From CAWABB01 sp963780165 (GTDB taxonomy: Bacteria > Bacteroidota > Ignavibacteria > UBA10030 > UBA6906), in assembly GCA_963780165.1 (NCBI GenBank), contig CAWABB010000006.1:62001-126000 (forward strand): a DNA stretch of 64,000 bases, given 5' to 3'. The position numbers and the translations under genes are program-made. The notes beneath the pieces are model-generated. The model was not told the DNA's origin. It was given only the letters and a program-made list of their open reading frames with translations, and ran no database searches. Of this stretch, positions 60,952-64,000 are shown one piece after another (position 1 is the stretch's first letter; the number at the start of each line of letters is the position of its first letter).

Positions 60952-60968
60952 ATCCCGCGCAGCGGGAT
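60952..60968. repeat. ATCCCGC-GCA-GCGGGAT palindrome
   Basis: Perfect 7-bp stem that abuts the stop codon of the next gene and lies 20 bp upstream of the Pro-rich membrane gene's start. Confidence 0.65.
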
Positions 60969-61525
60969 CAGCCGGTGGCCTCGCTCATGCCGATGCGGGA
61001 CAGCTCCTCGAGCCGTGCCCGGGTTGGAAATGTGACATACGCGAAGCCGAACATGATGATCGTGGAAATCAGATTCACCCAGTACTCTGGAGCATTCTGC
61101 AGAACCCATTGCTGGGTCGCGACGACGAGCACCACAAGCCCGAAAAACGCAGCCCACTCCATGATGGCCAGTCTGACAATCCCCGCAAGGCGAACGCTTG
61201 ACAGCATAGCTTCCGCGGAAACGGCCCTCTGACCGGGGGAGAATGCCCGCTGCAGCATCGTGCGGTACACGAAGGTCGCGCCAAGATACGCGACGACGAT
61301 AACGACAAAGTGAAGCATCGTCAGCATCATAACGTAGTGCTCAGACTCAGGGCCAGTCGGAGTCGAGGGATTCGAGAAGGACTGAAGGAACAGAAAGAGG
61401 ACGACGAAGAAGAAAAGCAGGACTCCCACGGCGTTCCCAAAATAGAACACCTGATAACTCTTCACGATCGCCGGGGTCATCGCCTGGTACAGGTCCTGCA
61501 GGGTGGCGACGCCTTCGCTGCGCAT
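60968..61525 (-). CDS. four-helix membrane protein
   Basis: 185 residues from ATG 61525 (start uncertain; no ribosome site seen). Segments: NAVGVLLFFFVVLFLFLQSF, MLTMLHFVVIVVAYLGATFV, LAIMEWAAFFGLVVLVVATQ and ISTIIMFGFAYVTFPT. Function unknown. The 125-bp region between it and the next upstream gene holds no clear signal. Confidence 0.72.
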   Translation of the reverse strand: MRSEGVATLQDLYQAMTPAIVKSYQVFYFGNAVGVLLFFFVVLFLFLQSFSNPSTPTGPESEHYVMMLTMLHFVVIVVAYLGATFVYRTMLQRAFSPGQRAVSAEAMLSSVRLAGIVRLAIMEWAAFFGLVVLVVATQQWVLQNAPEYWVNLISTIIMFGFAYVTFPTRARLEELSRIGMSEATG

Positions 61526-61650
61526 GAGGACGATCTCGTGGTGGTTGGTCGAAGGACCGCTGCTGGGGTCAGAGTAGCGAAAAACGACTGGAATGTCAAG
61601 GTAAGTCACGCGTTTGAGGACCACCGGACGCGGGAGAAGAAGTGCAGGGG

Positions 61651-63657
61651 TCACCAGACGATATCGAGCTGCAGAGAAATGTCGCGCTCGCGCTCCGCGA
61701 CGTCGGACTCGAGCGGCCATACACGGGGACTCGTCTCCTGGAACGTCACGCCGTACCGGCACGACAGGGTTGCAGCCGGAACGACTGACCATCGGAGGAG
61801 CGCGTACAGCCGCACGCCGCGGCCCGTAAAGACCGGAAGGCGCATCGCACCTTCCACGTCTTCCTCCGCCGCATAGACTCGAGCTCCCCAGCCATTGACA
61901 TCAAAGAGCGAGGCCCTGAACGACGCCCGCACGCTGCGGGCGACCCGGAACCGGAGATCAGTCTGGAGCAGGGCGCCACGCTCACGCACACCCTGCGACG
62001 CTCGCCTCGCCGAGACCAGCTCGCACCGGTTCCGGAGACTCCACGTGTTTCCCCCGTCCACAGTGCTTTGAATGCGAAGCGTCGATCGCTGATCCTCCCG
62101 CATCGCCCTGAGAGCGCGCCCCTCGGGGTCTGCCATGGTGACGCCGCCGCCGGCCCTGGTGTCCCCCGCGAACATAAGGAGCGTCCAGGCCGGGGCAAGA
62201 AAGAGCTCCGCTTCCGCGGAGAGATGTCTCCTGTTCGACGGGATAGGATCACTCGCCAGGGGCCTGGCGCTTGAAGAAAGAGAAGCAGCCAGCGCCACTC
62301 TCGCCCAGCGGGCGGGACGAACCAGGCACTCCAGCACGCAGTTTCTCATGTTGCCTGAGGCAGAGCGGCCAGACGCTTCCGTGCCATATGGTGCTAGAAA
62401 CCCGGGTCGAACCGATTGAAATCGGACGACGGTGGTCATCTGCCGCCCGGGCGTCGCCCGGGCTTCGAACGTCAGTGATGCGGACCGCGCATACGCCACC
62501 TCGCCGGACAGCTCGAACCCTGATCCGGCCATGCCAAAACCGATCGAGCCGGCCGTCCATGAGCGGCATGTCGCCGCTGCGCCCGCCTCGACAACGATCG
62601 GATTGGCGAGGGCTGTCCAGAGGCCCGCACATTCCATCCTGACGGAGGCCGCTCGTAGCGCCAGAATCGCACCTACGAGTCGCTCTCGATTGGTGTTAAG
62701 GCGCGCGAGCTCCGAGGAAGTGCGGAAGAGCCCGGCCGTGTACGGAGAGAAGGCCCCGCTGTCATCGATTCGCCCGCTTCGTTTTACGGATGAGGCGAAG
62801 ACTGTCGCCTCGACAGACCAGAGGCCAAGGTGAAACGGGAGCCGCGCCGCAAGCCCTCTGAAGAACCGGTTCTCGTCGGCGGAGGTGTGAGGTTTCAGCG
62901 GACCCGCCTCAACCCCCCGACCTTGAAAGAGTCGAGCACCGACCGCGGAAAAGGAAGCACGACCGAGGAGGACACCCGAACCGGCCTGAATGCGATAGTC
63001 TCCGACAACCAGGGACATCCCGCCCGCCGCGCGTCCGAGCCGGATGAATGCGGACGTGAACGCGTGCCTTGCCGACTCGCCGGGATCTTTCTCCGCAATC
63101 CCACCCGCCTGTATCCACGGCAGCGGCTGCACCGAGAGGCGTGCAAACCAACGCTCAGGCGGGCCGGTGGCACCTGCAGGGTCCGTCGGTGTCCCGGTCA
63201 CCTGCGTGCATCGAAGGCGCATCCGAACAACGGGCCGGACATCGAAAGACTCCCGTGCGGACAGCCCTGCGGGCCCCTCATGGATTCCGGTGAGGTCGGC
63301 GACGGTCGAGCGATCGAGACCCGATGGAGGATCGGGGAGGGTCGAGAGAGCCCCGAGCAGGTCATCGTCCACCTGCAATTCCCCGGCGTCAGGTTCCATG
63401 GCTGAGTCCGGCGGAGCCGGAGGTTGTACAGTCAGAAACCCATCGGACAACAAGGAATCCTCGGGCGATAGAGAGATGTCAGATCGGGAGCCGGGCGGGG
63501 TTGTTGTCGCGCCATTGTCGACCGCTTCATGTGCCGTGCCGCACCCGATGTGCATCAGGGCGAGCCATGCGATGCATGCCCCTACTCGAACATGAATCCG
63601 ACACTGATCGTATGCGCCGGACCGAGGACCGGGTGAAGCGTGAAGCCGTAGTCGCAC
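61651..63657 (-). CDS. probable outer-membrane beta-barrel protein with lipoprotein-like N-terminus
   Basis: 668 residues if read from ATG 63657. The segment ACIAWLALMHIGCG looks like a signal with a lipobox Cys, but the start is unsure: this ATG overlaps the upstream barrel gene by 76 bp, and the next ATG (63555) would lose the signal. After an acidic Pro/Ser-rich region (about 45-145), alternating hydrophobic/polar strands run to the end (FELSGEVAYARSASLTFEAR, VRASFRASLFDVNGWGARVY, DISLQLDIVW), typical of a large outer-membrane barrel. No family identified. Confidence 0.65.
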   Translation of the reverse strand: MRLRLHASPGPRSGAYDQCRIHVRVGACIAWLALMHIGCGTAHEAVDNGATTTPPGSRSDISLSPEDSLLSDGFLTVQPPAPPDSAMEPDAGELQVDDDLLGALSTLPDPPSGLDRSTVADLTGIHEGPAGLSARESFDVRPVVRMRLRCTQVTGTPTDPAGATGPPERWFARLSVQPLPWIQAGGIAEKDPGESARHAFTSAFIRLGRAAGGMSLVVGDYRIQAGSGVLLGRASFSAVGARLFQGRGVEAGPLKPHTSADENRFFRGLAARLPFHLGLWSVEATVFASSVKRSGRIDDSGAFSPYTAGLFRTSSELARLNTNRERLVGAILALRAASVRMECAGLWTALANPIVVEAGAAATCRSWTAGSIGFGMAGSGFELSGEVAYARSASLTFEARATPGRQMTTVVRFQSVRPGFLAPYGTEASGRSASGNMRNCVLECLVRPARWARVALAASLSSSARPLASDPIPSNRRHLSAEAELFLAPAWTLLMFAGDTRAGGGVTMADPEGRALRAMREDQRSTLRIQSTVDGGNTWSLRNRCELVSARRASQGVRERGALLQTDLRFRVARSVRASFRASLFDVNGWGARVYAAEEDVEGAMRLPVFTGRGVRLYALLRWSVVPAATLSCRYGVTFQETSPRVWPLESDVAERERDISLQLDIVW

Positions 63658-64000
63658 AGAAGCCCCCTGTACCGGAGGCCAAGACCGCAGGTCCAGGATC
63701 GTATCGCACCCGCGATCCCGACTCTGAGGGAGAGGATGTCAGCATGCGCATACTCGATCCCGGCATTTACCGCCGGATCGTGGAGGACGTCGTGTTCCCA
63801 TTCCACGGCGATCTCCATCGAGCACGCAGGTCGGTACGAGATCCCCATCGAAATGTCGAATGGAAGCCGCTCGTGGTCCTCCCCGATGGTCGGCCGGTTG
63901 AGCCCCTGGAGCAGCGTGGCGAGAACGAGCCCCTGGAGCGGAACGGCTGCAAGGGAGACGTCGCAGGCGACCGCGGATGCCGAGCCGTATCCGGCGATCG
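63582..64000 (-). CDS. PorV/UPF0164-like outer-membrane barrel, 5' part beyond the window
   Basis: The last 138 residues are visible; the frame stays open to the window edge. Pattern: GLNRPTIGEDHERLPFDISM, GISYRPACSMEIAVEWEHDV, NAGIEYAHADILSLRVGIAG and a final strand ending ISVGFMFE. Repeated strand-turn units with GIEY and LRVG blocks are characteristic of PorV/PorQ-type proteins linked to type IX secretion. Assignment from the C-terminal part only. Confidence 0.7.
   Translation of the reverse strand, partial: IAGYGSASAVACDVSLAAVPLQGLVLATLLQGLNRPTIGEDHERLPFDISMGISYRPACSMEIAVEWEHDVLHDPAVNAGIEYAHADILSLRVGIAGAIRSWTCGLGLRYRGLLCDYGFTLHPVLGPAHTISVGFMFE

Overview
The window is a continuous, gene-dense stretch of GC-rich bacterial chromosome (about 60 % GC or more by eye). 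It most likely comes from the Bacteroidota/Chlorobi/Ignavibacteria side of the FCB group. The evidence is: two exported proteins ending in type IX secretion (T9SS) sorting domains of the NYPNPFNPSTT type, a PorV-like barrel at the right edge, a hybrid two-component regulator of the Bacteroidetes type, a bacillithiol gene (bshA) and a SUF iron-sulfur operon. Unlike Bacteroidetes proper, many genes have clear Shine-Dalgarno sites, and the promoters I can find are of the TTGnnn-17-TAnnnT (sigma-70) kind.

Layout. 48-5378 (minus): icd, a zinc-ribbon methyltransferase, dusB, a membrane protein and polX. 5379-8479 is an accessory patch: a tiny glycine-zipper protein with a strong promoter, a 78-bp relic of a comM 3' end, a tail-fibre-like exported protein and a small T9SS protein, next to intact comM (8480-10015). 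10319-16614 (plus): a 1388-residue hybrid sensor/regulator followed by a secreted beta-helix protein. 16805-24496 (minus): an exported amidase, then mtaB, a DUF512 radical-SAM gene, a DUF5683-like gene, truA and a Ser/Thr kinase-TPR gene in one tightly packed operon. 24565-41114: mostly housekeeping genes (rpsA, ispH, cmk, mtgA, ruvX, rel, der, ppa, tRNA-Pro, miaA, pcm, cdaA, folP), with an IS3-family transposase tail at 35.6 kb.

41324-50552 (minus) is a 12-gene iron-sulfur operon: iscR-like regulator, IscS/NifS-type desulfurase, an unknown gene, sufB, sufC, sufD, sufS, sufU, sufT, an A-type carrier, superoxide dismutase and iscX. It ends in a large terminator. Three of its genes carry apparent +1 frameshifts (four events within 1.4 kb) although every catalytic residue survives in the correct frames. 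50795-57134: an ABC exporter, hbd-ackA, yigZ, bshA and a cupin. 57266-58916: an ECF sigma/anti-sigma pair with two divergent ECF-like promoters. 59014-64000: mnmA, small membrane proteins and two outer-membrane-type proteins, the last cut by the window edge.

Best leads: back-to-back yigZ/bshA promoters that appear to share one -35 hexamer, with yigZ leaderless; the comM relic flanking the exported-protein pair; the clustered frameshifts in the iron-sulfur operon; a terminator-like hairpin in front of the iron-sulfur regulator; and a dispersed TCCCGC-n-GCGGGA palindrome. I saw no CRISPR array, complete insertion sequence, prophage or replication origin.
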